NCBI GenBank assembly: GCA_035551355.1
Contig: DASZNF010000124.1
Coordinates: 1 to 42,649 of the forward strand
DNA: 42,649 bases
Direction: 5' to 3'
Origin: DATATV01 sp035551355
Lineage (GTDB): Bacteria > Actinomycetota > Actinomycetes > Mycobacteriales > Pseudonocardiaceae
Shown here: one piece after another, positions 7,622 to 15,362 of the stretch
How positions within the stretch are numbered: position 1 is the first letter of the stretch
Layout: every line of letters starts with the position of its first letter
Translations under genes and position numbers: made by a program
Notes under the pieces: generated by a model
Told to the model about the DNA's origin: nothing
What the model saw: the letters and a program-made list of their open reading frames with translations, nothing else
Databases searched by the model: none

Positions 7622-8389
7622 GTGATGTACTGGTTGCTGAAGTTCGTGTTTCTCGGTCCGTTGCTCAAGTTGGTCTTCCGACCCCGGGTCGAGGGCGCCG
7701 AGCACATCCCGGAGACCGGGGGCGCGGTGCTGGCCAGCAACCACCTCGCGGTCGCCGACTCGTTCTTCCTGCCGCTGAAGGTGCAGCGCCGGGTCACCTT
7801 CCTGGCCAAGCGGGAGTACTTCACCCAGCCCGGCCTGAAGGGCCTGTTCAAGCGCCTGTTCTTCACCGGCGCGGGCCAGGTGCCCATCGACCGCTCCAGC
7901 GGCATCGCCGCCCAGGCCGCGATGGACACCGGCGTGCGGCTGCTCAGGGAGGGCTCCCTGCTGGGCATCTACCCGGAGGGCACCCGCTCCCCGGACGGCC
8001 GCCTCTACAAGGGCAAGACCGGCCTGGCCCGGATGGTGCTGCAGGCCAAGGTCCCGGTCGTCCCGGTGGTCATGATCGGCACCGACAAGGCCAACCCGAT
8101 CGGCTCCAAGATGTGGCGCCCGCACAAGATCGGCATCAAGATCGGGCCGCCGATGGACTTCTCCCGCTACGACGGGCTGGCCGGCGACCGGTTCGTGGAA
8201 CGCTCCATCACCGACGAGATCATGTACACGCTGATGGAGATGTCCGGCCAGGATTACGTGGACGTGTACGCGGCCAAGGTCAAGGAGGACCTGGACAAGG
8301 CCGCCGCCACCGCCGTCGCGCTGGCGCAGGTGCCGAGCCAGTCCACCGGTGCCGAGGCCGACCGCATCCCGGAGTCCAAGGTCAGCTGA
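7622..8389 (+). CDS. 1-acyl-sn-glycerol-3-phosphate acyltransferase (Rv2182c-like)
   Basis: A PlsC-type acyltransferase that adds the second acyl chain to lysophosphatidic acid at the inner membrane. Block I is NHLAVADSFF (the HX4D motif), block II lies around GQVPIDRSSG and block III is YPEGTRSPDGRLYKGKTGLARM. The N-terminal MYWLLKFVFLGPLLKLVF could lie in the membrane. GTG 7622 is favoured because AGGAGGT (7606-7612) is 9 nt away; ATG 7625 removes only one residue. Length (about 255 aa) and place match Rv2182c. It is 47 bp from the following exonuclease gene and may share a transcript. Confidence 0.92.
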   Translation: MMYWLLKFVFLGPLLKLVFRPRVEGAEHIPETGGAVLASNHLAVADSFFLPLKVQRRVTFLAKREYFTQPGLKGLFKRLFFTGAGQVPIDRSSGIAAQAAMDTGVRLLREGSLLGIYPEGTRSPDGRLYKGKTGLARMVLQAKVPVVPVVMIGTDKANPIGSKMWRPHKIGIKIGPPMDFSRYDGLAGDRFVERSITDEIMYTLMEMSGQDYVDVYAAKVKEDLDKAAATAVALAQVPSQSTGAEADRIPESKVS

Positions 8390-8436
8390 CGCACCCGGCC
8401 CGGTACCCGTTCGTGCGCAGCACCTAGGCTCGACCG

Positions 8437-8961
8437 GTGCGGTTCTTCTACGACTGTGAGTTCATCGAGGACGGCGTCACCATCGATCTGGTGTCCATCG
8501 GTGTCGTCGACGAGGAGGGCCGCGAGTTCTACGCCGTGTCCACCGAGTTCGACCCGGACCGGGCCGGACCCTGGGTGCGGGCCAACGTGCTGCCCAAGCT
8601 GCCCTCCCCGGCCAGCCCGGCCTGGCGCTCCCGCGCCCGCATCCGCACCGATCTGCTGGACTTCCTCGGCGTGGACGACCGCGCCACCAGCCGCGCCGAC
8701 CTGGAACTGTGGGCCTGGATCTCCGCCTACGACCACGTGGCCCTGGCCCAGCTCTGGGGCAACATGACCGCGCTGCCCCGCGCGCTGCCCCGGTTCACCC
8801 ACGATCTGCGCCAGCGCTGGGAGGACGTGGGCAAGCCCCGGCTGCCCCAGCCCCCGGCCGACTCGCACGACGCCCTCGCCGACGCCCGCTTCAACCTGAT
8901 CCGCTGGCGGCTGATCCAGGAGCGGTGGGAGCGCATCCGCAACGGGCACGCACCCGCGTAA
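8437..8961 (+). CDS. 3'-5' exoribonuclease, RNase AS type (Rv2179c-like)
   Basis: A 174-residue DEDDh-family exonuclease. FYDCEFIEDG near the N-terminus supplies the first acidic pair, and SHDALADARFNLIRWR near the C-terminus supplies the catalytic histidine and last aspartate. M. tuberculosis Rv2179c (168 aa) has been described as founding the RNase AS group, an exoribonuclease with preference for adenylate-containing RNA; this protein has the same length, motifs and neighbourhood. The start is GTG 8437 directly before RFFYDCEF; no strong Shine-Dalgarno sequence is seen. Confidence 0.9.
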   Translation: MRFFYDCEFIEDGVTIDLVSIGVVDEEGREFYAVSTEFDPDRAGPWVRANVLPKLPSPASPAWRSRARIRTDLLDFLGVDDRATSRADLELWAWISAYDHVALAQLWGNMTALPRALPRFTHDLRQRWEDVGKPRLPQPPADSHDALADARFNLIRWRLIQERWERIRNGHAPA

Positions 8962-9106
8962 CCAGCAAAACCCGATCGGCCCGCTACCGGGCGCGGGCGT
9001 GACCTGGCGACTTGCTTTACCGATACAGTCCGTGCCACGCTCGGCGGGCCGAGACTGTGGCCTGGCTTACAGGGCTGTGGATTTTCATCTACGAGGAGCG
9101 AATGAC

Positions 9107-10132
9107 ATGCGCATCGGTGTACTCACCGGCGGCGGCGACTGTCCTGGCCTGAACGCGGTGATCCGCGCGGTGGCCCGCAAGGGCATCGAGTCCTACGGCT
9201 GGGAGATCGTCGGCTTCAAGAACGGCTGGGCCGGCCCGATGAACGGCGACACCCGCCCGATCGGCCTTGACGACGTCGAGGACATCCTCAACCGCGGTGG
9301 AACCATCCTCGGCTCTTCGCGGACCAACCCGTTCAAGGTCGAGAACGGCGTGCAGCGCATCCGCGACGTGCTCACCGAGCACGGCATCGACGCGCTGGTG
9401 GCCATCGGCGGCGAGGACACCCTCGGCGTGGCCAAGAAGCTCAACGACGAGGGCATCCCGGTGGTCGGCGTGCCCAAGACCATCGACAACGACCTGGGCG
9501 CCACCGACTACACCTTCGGCTTCGACACCGCGGTGCACATCGCCACCGAGGCCATCGACCGGCTGCGCACCACAGCCGAGTCGCACCGCCGCGCGCTGGT
9601 CGTGGAGGTCATGGGCCGGCACGCGGGCTGGATCGCGCTGCACTCGGGCCTGGCCGGCGGGGCCAACGTCATCCTGGTCCCGGAGCAGCCGTTCAAGCTC
9701 GACGAGGTCATCGACTGGGTGCACAGCCGGTTCGAGCGGCAGTACGCGCCGATCATCGTGGTCGCCGAGGGCGCGATCCCGGAGGGCGGCGAGAAGGTGC
9801 TGCTCACCGGCGAGAAGGACGCCTTCGGGCACGTGCAGCTGGGCGGCGTCGGCGACTGGCTGGCCAAGCGGATCGCCGAGCGCACCGGCGCCGAGTCCCG
9901 CGCGGTCGTGCTGGGCCACGTGCAGCGCGGGGGCACCCCCACCGCCTACGACCGGGTGCTGGCCACCCGCTTCGGGCTGAACGCCGCCGACGCGGTGCAC
10001 GAGGGCGACTTCGGCGTGATGGTCGCGCTGCGCGGCACCGACATCGTGCGGGTCAAGCTGGCCGAGGCGACCGCGGAGCTGAAGACCGTGCCCGCCGCCC
10101 GGCTCAAGGAGGCCGAGGTCTTCTTCGGCTGA
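9107..10132 (+). CDS. pfp: 6-phosphofructokinase, predicted pyrophosphate-dependent
   Basis: A 341-residue group A phosphofructokinase that converts fructose 6-phosphate to the 1,6-bisphosphate. GGGDCPGLNAVIR (8-20) is the phosphoryl-donor loop, PKTIDNDL (123-130) holds the catalytic base Asp127, and EVMGRHAGWIA and HVQRGG bind substrate. At the donor-selecting positions it reads G-G-E-D with Asp at 104, and Lys at 124. In this family Asp104 with Lys124 marks pyrophosphate-dependent enzymes, whereas ATP enzymes have Gly104. The numbering coincides with E. coli PfkA without gaps. ATG 9107 has GAGGAG 8 nt upstream; a frame opening at 8999 lacks family support. A large hairpin follows the stop. 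Confidence 0.9.
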   Translation: MRIGVLTGGGDCPGLNAVIRAVARKGIESYGWEIVGFKNGWAGPMNGDTRPIGLDDVEDILNRGGTILGSSRTNPFKVENGVQRIRDVLTEHGIDALVAIGGEDTLGVAKKLNDEGIPVVGVPKTIDNDLGATDYTFGFDTAVHIATEAIDRLRTTAESHRRALVVEVMGRHAGWIALHSGLAGGANVILVPEQPFKLDEVIDWVHSRFERQYAPIIVVAEGAIPEGGEKVLLTGEKDAFGHVQLGGVGDWLAKRIAERTGAESRAVVLGHVQRGGTPTAYDRVLATRFGLNAADAVHEGDFGVMVALRGTDIVRVKLAEATAELKTVPAARLKEAEVFFG

Positions 10133-10148
10133 GCCACCGAAGTCGATC

Positions 10149-10205
10149 ACCGCACCGCCGTGGGTCCGGTCCGCCCGAATGGGCGCGGACCTGCGGCGGT
10201 GCGGT
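10149..10205 (+). terminator. Long GC-rich hairpin after the phosphofructokinase gene
   Basis: ACCGCACCGCCG (10149-10160) pairs perfectly with CGGCGGTGCGGT (10194-10205). Inside it, GGTCCGCCC (10168-10176) pairs with GGGCGCGGACC (10181-10191) apart from a 2-nt bulge, leaving the loop GAAT. There is no T-tract, as is common for actinobacterial terminators. It separates this gene from the iron operon. Confidence 0.75.
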
Positions 10206-10252
10206 CGGAGATGCCCGGTTCCTCCGATTGCCGCTGCTCAACGCTCGGCCGG

Positions 10253-10271
10253 TAGTGTGAGCCTTACCTAA
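10253..10271 (-). promoter_or_regulatory. Predicted IdeR/DmdR iron box 1
   Basis: On the minus strand this reads TTAGGTAAGGCTCACACTA, agreeing with the IdeR/DmdR consensus TTAGGTTAGGCTAACCTAA at 14 of 19 positions, including the whole TTAGGT half. Its place upstream of an iron-uptake operon makes iron-dependent repression the natural reading. Confidence 0.65.
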
Positions 10272-10300
10272 CACGCTTGTTTTTCGCTCATTCGTGTGGG

Positions 10301-10319
10301 TTAACTGAGGCTTACCTGA
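10301..10319 (-). promoter_or_regulatory. Predicted IdeR/DmdR iron box 2
   Basis: The minus strand reads TCAGGTAAGCCTCAGTTAA, about 14 of 19 matches to the consensus if the central G/C ambiguity is allowed. It is 48 bp centre-to-centre from box 1 and only 16-22 bp from the fusion gene start, so a bound repressor would block initiation or elongation. Confidence 0.6.
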
Positions 10320-10334
10320 CCGAGTGAGCGTGGA

Positions 10335-12563
10335 GTGACCGTGTGGGCTGACGGACTGCCGAATCTGTTGATCGGCTTGCGGGAGGGGCTTGAGGGGGGC
10401 CTGGTGGTGAGCATCCTGCTCGCCGCCGTGAAGATGAGTGGCGCAGGCGCGGCCGAGGACGGCGAGGCCGAGCCGACCGCCACCCGCGGTGCGGCCGCGG
10501 CCATCTGGCTGGGTGTCGCCGCCGCCCTGGTACTCGCGCTGAGCTTCGGCGCGGTGCTCACCTTCTACCGTTCCATCCTGTCCACCACCGGGCAGGAGGC
10601 GCTGGGCGGCACGCTCAGCGTGATCGCGGTCGTGCTGGTCACCGGCATGATCTTCTGGATGCGCCGCACCGCCCGGTCGCTGTCGGGCGAACTGAAGGCC
10701 AAGGTCGCCGACGCGCTCAGGATCAGCACCGCCGCGCTGATCCTCACCGCGTTCCTCGCGGTCGGCCGGGAAGGCGTGGAGACCGCGCTGTTCCTGTGGA
10801 CCGCGGCCCAGGCGTCCGGCTCGACCATCGCCCCGCTGATCGGCGCGGCGGTCGGCATCGCCATCGCGGTGGCGCTGTGCGTCCTGCTCTACCGCAGCGC
10901 GGTGCGCATCCAGCTCGGCGTGTTCTTCAACCGCACCGCCATCCTGCTGATCGTGGTCGCGGCCGGCGTGTTCGCCTACGGCCTCGGCGACCTGCAGGAC
11001 GCAGGCTGGCTGCCCGGGCACACCTGGCTGGCCTTCGACCTGTCCCAGCACATCGACGCCTCCTCCTGGTGGGTGACCATCATCAGCGGCGTCACCAACC
11101 TGCGGCCGACCATGACCTGGCTGCAGGTGGTGGCCTACGTGGTCTACCTGGTGTGGGTGCTGGCCGTGTTCCTGCGGGCCAACCGGGCCGGTGCTCCGAA
11201 GCCGGCTGCGAAACCAGCCGGGGCGCCCGCTTCCGCCGACGCCGCGACCGCCGAGGCCGCGACCGCCGAGGTCACGACGGTCGAGGCCGCCGAGAAGTCC
11301 GGCGCGGAGCCGGTTTCCGAGTCCGCCGAGAAGGCGGCCGAACAACCGGCGCCGGCAGCGGAGAAGGAGCCCGCGCTGGCCGGGGCCTCGCGCGGCCGGA
11401 TCGCGGTGTCGGTCGGCGCGGCCATGCTCGTGCCGCCGGTGGCCGCGGCCGCGCTGATCGTGTTCGCCCCGGGCAAGGCCACCGCCGCCGACCAGCAGAT
11501 CGACATCGGCGACTCCTCCTGCGCCTCCGGCTACACCGGGGGCAGCGCGGGCAACCAGGGCTTCACCGTGTCCAACAAGTCCGGCCACACCGTCGAGGTC
11601 AATCTGGTGCAGGCCAGCAGCCAGGGCATCGTCGCGGAGATCGAGACCCTCGGCCCGGCCACCAGCCAGACCATCTCGGCCAACCTCGCCCCCGGCGGCT
11701 ACTTCTGGCGCTGCCTGGCCGACGGGCTGCCCACCACCACCTCGGCGACCGTGCAGGTCACCGGCGGGTCGGCCGGGCAGAACGCGGCGGCCACCCCGGT
11801 CAGGCCGGTCACCGTGGACGACCTGCAACCGGCCGCCGACGCCTACGACGCCTACGTGGCCCCGAAGCTGGTCACCCTGGCCGGTCAGGTCGGCCAGCTG
11901 CGCACCGACATCGCGGCAGCCAACATCCCGGCCGCGCAGGCCGACTGGCTGGCCGCGCAGCAGACCTGGGAGGAGGTCGGCGCCGCCTACGACAGCTTCG
12001 GCGACCTCGGCGACGCCATCGACGGCCTGCCCCAGGCCCAGCCCGGCGGCGTGACCGACCCGAACTTCACCGGCCTGCACCGGCTGGAGTACGGGCTGTG
12101 GCACGGCCAGGGCGCGGCCGAACTGGTGCCGGTGGCCGACCAGCTGACCAAGGACATCGGCGACCTGCAGGCCAAACTGCCGCAGATCACCGTCGATCCG
12201 ACCGACATGCCGATCCGCGCGCACGAGATCCTGGAGGACGCGCTGCGCGATCACCTCAACGGCCTGACCGACGAGGGCGCGGGCGCGGCCTACGCGGAGA
12301 CCTACGCCGATGTCGAGGGCACCAGGACGGTGCTGGGCATGCTGACCTCGCTGCTCGACGAGCGGGCGCCCAAGCTGCTGCCCACCGCCTACGCCCAGCT
12401 GGCCACCCTGGAGCAGGCGCTGGACGCCACCAAGGTCAACGGCCAGTGGCGCAGCCCGGCCGACACCCCGCAGGCCCAGCGGGCCGCGGTGAGCAGCGCG
12501 ATCGGCGCCGCGCTGGAAACCCTCTCCGACATCCCCACCCTGCTGGAAACCCCGGCGCACTGA
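10335..12563 (+). CDS. EfeU-EfeO fusion: iron permease plus cupredoxin and imelysin domains
   Basis: A 742-residue fusion. Residues 1 to about 275 form an FTR1/EfeU iron permease with seven predicted helices and both REGxE motifs (REGLE at 16-20, GREGVE at about 144-149). An Ala/Glu-rich linker (about 280-345) and another helix (about 354-375) follow. Residues about 380-475 resemble the EfeO cupredoxin domain, and about 485-742 are a peptidase-M75/imelysin domain with HRLEYGLWHG (about 581) and HEILEDALRDH (about 629). In E. coli EfeU and EfeO are separate. GTG 10335 or GTG 10341 can start it; GGAG at 10332-10335 favours the second. Two iron boxes precede it and efeB follows after 22 bp. Confidence 0.92.
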   Translation: MTVWADGLPNLLIGLREGLEGGLVVSILLAAVKMSGAGAAEDGEAEPTATRGAAAAIWLGVAAALVLALSFGAVLTFYRSILSTTGQEALGGTLSVIAVVLVTGMIFWMRRTARSLSGELKAKVADALRISTAALILTAFLAVGREGVETALFLWTAAQASGSTIAPLIGAAVGIAIAVALCVLLYRSAVRIQLGVFFNRTAILLIVVAAGVFAYGLGDLQDAGWLPGHTWLAFDLSQHIDASSWWVTIISGVTNLRPTMTWLQVVAYVVYLVWVLAVFLRANRAGAPKPAAKPAGAPASADAATAEAATAEVTTVEAAEKSGAEPVSESAEKAAEQPAPAAEKEPALAGASRGRIAVSVGAAMLVPPVAAAALIVFAPGKATAADQQIDIGDSSCASGYTGGSAGNQGFTVSNKSGHTVEVNLVQASSQGIVAEIETLGPATSQTISANLAPGGYFWRCLADGLPTTTSATVQVTGGSAGQNAAATPVRPVTVDDLQPAADAYDAYVAPKLVTLAGQVGQLRTDIAAANIPAAQADWLAAQQTWEEVGAAYDSFGDLGDAIDGLPQAQPGGVTDPNFTGLHRLEYGLWHGQGAAELVPVADQLTKDIGDLQAKLPQITVDPTDMPIRAHEILEDALRDHLNGLTDEGAGAAYAETYADVEGTRTVLGMLTSLLDERAPKLLPTAYAQLATLEQALDATKVNGQWRSPADTPQAQRAAVSSAIGAALETLSDIPTLLETPAH

Positions 12564-12585
12564 CCAGCGAAGGAACCTTCCTCTG

Positions 12586-13815
12586 ATGGACATCAACCGC
12601 AGGAATCTGCTCAAGGGCGCGGCCGCCGGGGCCGCCAGCACCGCCCTGGCCGGCGGGATGATCGCCGCCGGGGCCAGGGCCGACGCCAGCGCCGCGACCA
12701 CCAGCACGGACGCCGCACCCAGCGTGGTGCCCTTCCACGGCGTGCACCAGGCCGGGATCACCTACCCGAACGCGCAGCGCTACTCCACGCACGCCTCGCT
12801 GACCGCGACCGCGGCCACCAAGGCCGATCTGGCCGCGCTGTTCCAGACCGTCACCGACCGGGCCCGGTTCCTCACCTCCGGAGGCGTGCCGCAGAACCTG
12901 GGCTTCGCCGCCCCGCCCTCGGACAGCGACGTGCTCGGCCCGGACGTGCCGGCCGACGGCCTGACCGTGACCCTGTCGGTGGGCTCCAGCCTGTTCGACG
13001 ACCGGTACGGGCTGGCCGCGAAGAAACCGGCCAAGCTGACCCCGATGCGCAGCTTCCCGAACGACTCGCTGGAAGCGGACAAGCTGCACGGCGACCTGTT
13101 CCTGCAGATCTGCGCCAACTCCCCGGACACCGTGCACCACGCGCTGCGCGACATCGCCAAGCACACCCGCGGCGGCATGCAGATCAACTACCGGATGGAC
13201 GGGTTCATCTCCCCGCCGCGGCCGTCGGGCACCCCGCGCAACCTGCTGGGCTTCAAGGACGGCATCTCCCAGCCGGCCGCCAACGACTACGACCGCATCG
13301 TGTGGATCCAGCCGGGCAAGGACGTGCCGAGCTGGACGGTGGGCGGCTCGTACCACGTGGTGCGGATGATCCGGATGCTGGTGGAGTTCTGGGACCGGGT
13401 GTCGATCAACGAGCAGGAGAACATGTTCGGCCGGCGGCGGGCCACCGGCGCTCCACTGGACGGCTCGGGCGAGTTCGACGCGCCCAACTACGCCAAGGAC
13501 CCCAAGGGTCAGGTCATCCCGCTGGACTCGCACATCCGGCTGGCCAACCCGCGCACCAAGGCCACCGATTCCAGCCGCCTGCTGCGCCGGGGCTACAACT
13601 ACGACAACGGCATCGACGCCAACGGCAACCTGGAGGCCGGCCTGATCTTCGCCTGCTTCCAGCAGGACGTGGTCCGGCAGTTCGAGGCCACCCAGACCCG
13701 GCTGATTGACGAGCCGCTGGTGGACTACATCCAGCCCTTCGGCGGCGGCTACTTCCTGGCCCTGCCGGGGGTGCGCAACAGCAACGACTGGCTCGGCAGC
13801 GCCCTGCTGAGCTGA
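12586..13815 (+). CDS. efeB: EfeB, Tat-exported DyP-type heme peroxidase
   Basis: A 409-residue dye-decolorizing peroxidase and the third component of the Efe iron system. It starts with a twin-arginine signal (INRRNLLKGAAAGAAS, then a hydrophobic stretch ending near ARADA), so it is exported folded with heme. The DyP signature GFKDGISQP lies near residue 223, and WDRVSINEQENMFGRRR and DSHIRLANPR carry distal and proximal heme-pocket residues. The C-terminal YIQPFGGGYFLALPGV is typical of the family. ATG 12586 is 22 bp after the fusion gene, so the pair is one iron-regulated unit. Its proposed role, iron release from heme or ferrous oxidation, is debated for the family. Confidence 0.93.
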   Translation: MDINRRNLLKGAAAGAASTALAGGMIAAGARADASAATTSTDAAPSVVPFHGVHQAGITYPNAQRYSTHASLTATAATKADLAALFQTVTDRARFLTSGGVPQNLGFAAPPSDSDVLGPDVPADGLTVTLSVGSSLFDDRYGLAAKKPAKLTPMRSFPNDSLEADKLHGDLFLQICANSPDTVHHALRDIAKHTRGGMQINYRMDGFISPPRPSGTPRNLLGFKDGISQPAANDYDRIVWIQPGKDVPSWTVGGSYHVVRMIRMLVEFWDRVSINEQENMFGRRRATGAPLDGSGEFDAPNYAKDPKGQVIPLDSHIRLANPRTKATDSSRLLRRGYNYDNGIDANGNLEAGLIFACFQQDVVRQFEATQTRLIDEPLVDYIQPFGGGYFLALPGVRNSNDWLGSALLS

Positions 13816-13823
13816 GTCGGTGG

Positions 13824-13861
13824 CCTGGACCTGGGCTCAGTCCAGCGCGCCCAGGTCCAGG
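13824..13861. terminator. Perfect 13-bp hairpin ending the efe operon
   Basis: CCTGGACCTGGGC (13824-13836) and GCCCAGGTCCAGG (13849-13861) are exact inverse complements around a 12-nt loop. The right arm and loop are also the last codons of the convergent DUF2891 gene. It can act in both directions, though there is no T-run. Confidence 0.7.
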
Positions 13862-14886
13862 TAGACGGCGAAGGTGCCCAGCCAGTGCTCGGCCGCGTAG
13901 CCGTGGCCGAACAGGTAGCGCCAGCCCAGGGTCCGGTGCGCCGCGGCCGCTTCCGTCGCGGGTGCGGCGGTCGGGTGGCCGGGCGGCAGCGCACCGGCGA
14001 TTCCGGCCCAGCCCCAGGCCCGGGACAGCGCCAGCCCGGCCAGGTGGCTGCCGTACGGGTCGGCCGGGTCGTCCACGGTGACCGGGGCGCGCAGGCCGTC
14101 CCAGCGGGGCGCGGCCAGATCGGGCAGCAGGCCCTCGAACCACGCGGTGAACTCGGCCGCGGGCAGCACCCGGCGCATCAGATCGGCGGAGGTCAGCACG
14201 GGGGACAGGAAGTCGGCGGCGTCCGGCTCGAATCCCCCGTAGCCGGTGTCCGCGCCGAACCAGCGGGTCGCCGCGTCCTGGCAGGTGCGCGCCAGTTCCT
14301 CGTCCCGGGTGGCGCGCGCGGCGTCCAGCACCAGGCCGGCGGCGAACGCGCTGTTGGTGTGGGTGCCCACCCGGATCGGCCGCACCGCGCCGGGCAGCCA
14401 GGCCAGCCATCGTTCGCGCAGCACCTCGCGCAGCGGCGCCAGGGTCTTGGCCCAGCGGGCGGCGTCCCCGGCGAATCCGGCCGGGGCGCCCGCGGCCCAG
14501 CCGCGCAGTTCGGCGTCCAGCAACAGCAACCACGCCCAGCCGTAGGGGCGTTCCCAGTGCGCACCGAGGTCGCCGCGGAAGAACTCGGCCTCGGTCGCCA
14601 CGCCCTCCTCGGTGAGCAGCCGGTCCAGCACGCCCGCGGCTTCGCTGGCGGTGGGCAGTTCGGGGCGCCGCCGCAGCAGCCGGGCGATCAGCCAGGTCTG
14701 GTGCACACAGGAGTGCCAGTCGTAACTGCCCGCGAACACCGGATGGCGGGTTCGCTGGGGCGTGAGCTCTGCGGCGGAGTGGACGAAGTGGGTCCAGTGC
14801 ACCGGATAGTCGCGCTGGACGTTCGCCACCGCGGTGTCCAGCAGACGGTTCGCGTCGCTGTCATCCAATCGGGTGGTCACGCCCAC
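13837..14886 (-). CDS. DUF2891 family protein
   Basis: A 349-residue protein that I assign to DUF2891 from its typical segments: NVQRDYPVHWTHFVHSAAELTPQRTRHPVFAGSYDWHSCVHQTWLIARLL near the N-terminus, a central WERPYGWAWLLLLDAELRGW, and GTHTNSAFAAGL. The many conserved His and Trp residues and the all-helical character recall an alpha/alpha-toroid, as in glycan-processing enzymes. There is no signal peptide, so it is probably cytosolic. GTG 14886 is used (GTG 14880 is close). It ends inside the hairpin shared with efeB. The function of the family is unknown to me. Confidence 0.85.
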   Translation of the reverse strand: MGVTTRLDDSDANRLLDTAVANVQRDYPVHWTHFVHSAAELTPQRTRHPVFAGSYDWHSCVHQTWLIARLLRRRPELPTASEAAGVLDRLLTEEGVATEAEFFRGDLGAHWERPYGWAWLLLLDAELRGWAAGAPAGFAGDAARWAKTLAPLREVLRERWLAWLPGAVRPIRVGTHTNSAFAAGLVLDAARATRDEELARTCQDAATRWFGADTGYGGFEPDAADFLSPVLTSADLMRRVLPAAEFTAWFEGLLPDLAAPRWDGLRAPVTVDDPADPYGSHLAGLALSRAWGWAGIAGALPPGHPTAAPATEAAAAHRTLGWRYLFGHGYAAEHWLGTFAVYLDLGALD

Positions 14887-14996
14887 CCATCATGCCTGGT
14901 CCAGACCAAGTGTGAAAGACACTCACTTTTGACTGTGATCGATTCGACCCCAGCCCGAGACGATCGGACCGGCGGGACGCTCGGACCGGCGGGAAG

Positions 14997-15245
14997 TCAG
15001 ACGGGCGGGACGAAGCCGGGAACCCAGCCCGGGTCCTCGGAATCCCCGCACACCGGGCAGTCCTCGGTGACCGCGACCTCGCCGCCACCGCCGGAGGCGA
15101 TCATCCGGGTGATGGTGCCGTCCCCGGGCACCACCATGGTGCGGGTGCGGTACTGCTCCGGCTCGACCTGCGCGGTGACCGTGGTGACGCCCCGGCAGTG
15201 GTGGCACACGGTGCGGGAAGGCGGTACCGCCTGCTCTCCGGCCAT
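14997..15245 (-). CDS. Small zinc-ribbon-like protein, unknown
   Basis: An 82-residue protein with two cysteine pairs, CHHC near residue 14 and CPVCG near residue 65, that could form one zinc ribbon around a beta-rich core (GVTTVTAQVEPEQYRTRTMVVPGDGTITRMI). The start is ATG 15245 (MAGEQAVPPS), not the more upstream frame opening, because the first cysteine motif then lies near the N-terminus. It is divergent from the DAHP synthase gene, 117 bp away. No family name is offered. Confidence 0.65.
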   Translation of the reverse strand: MAGEQAVPPSRTVCHHCRGVTTVTAQVEPEQYRTRTMVVPGDGTITRMIASGGGGEVAVTEDCPVCGDSEDPGWVPGFVPPV

Positions 15246-15362
15246 GGTCAGACGGTATCCCACCGGTCCTTGTCAGGGTGGCAACGCCGGCCCGCGGCTC
15301 CCGGCAACTGGGCGTCGCCTCCCGTTCAGTGGGATATTTGGGCCGCCGTCTACCCTTGAGCC

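Noticed and set aside
10104..12761. 885-codon antisense frame opposite the EfeU-EfeO gene
   Set aside because: A GC-bias shadow: Gly/Arg/Val/Asp/His-rich with no domain, while the sense strand carries a complete, recognisable fusion protein.
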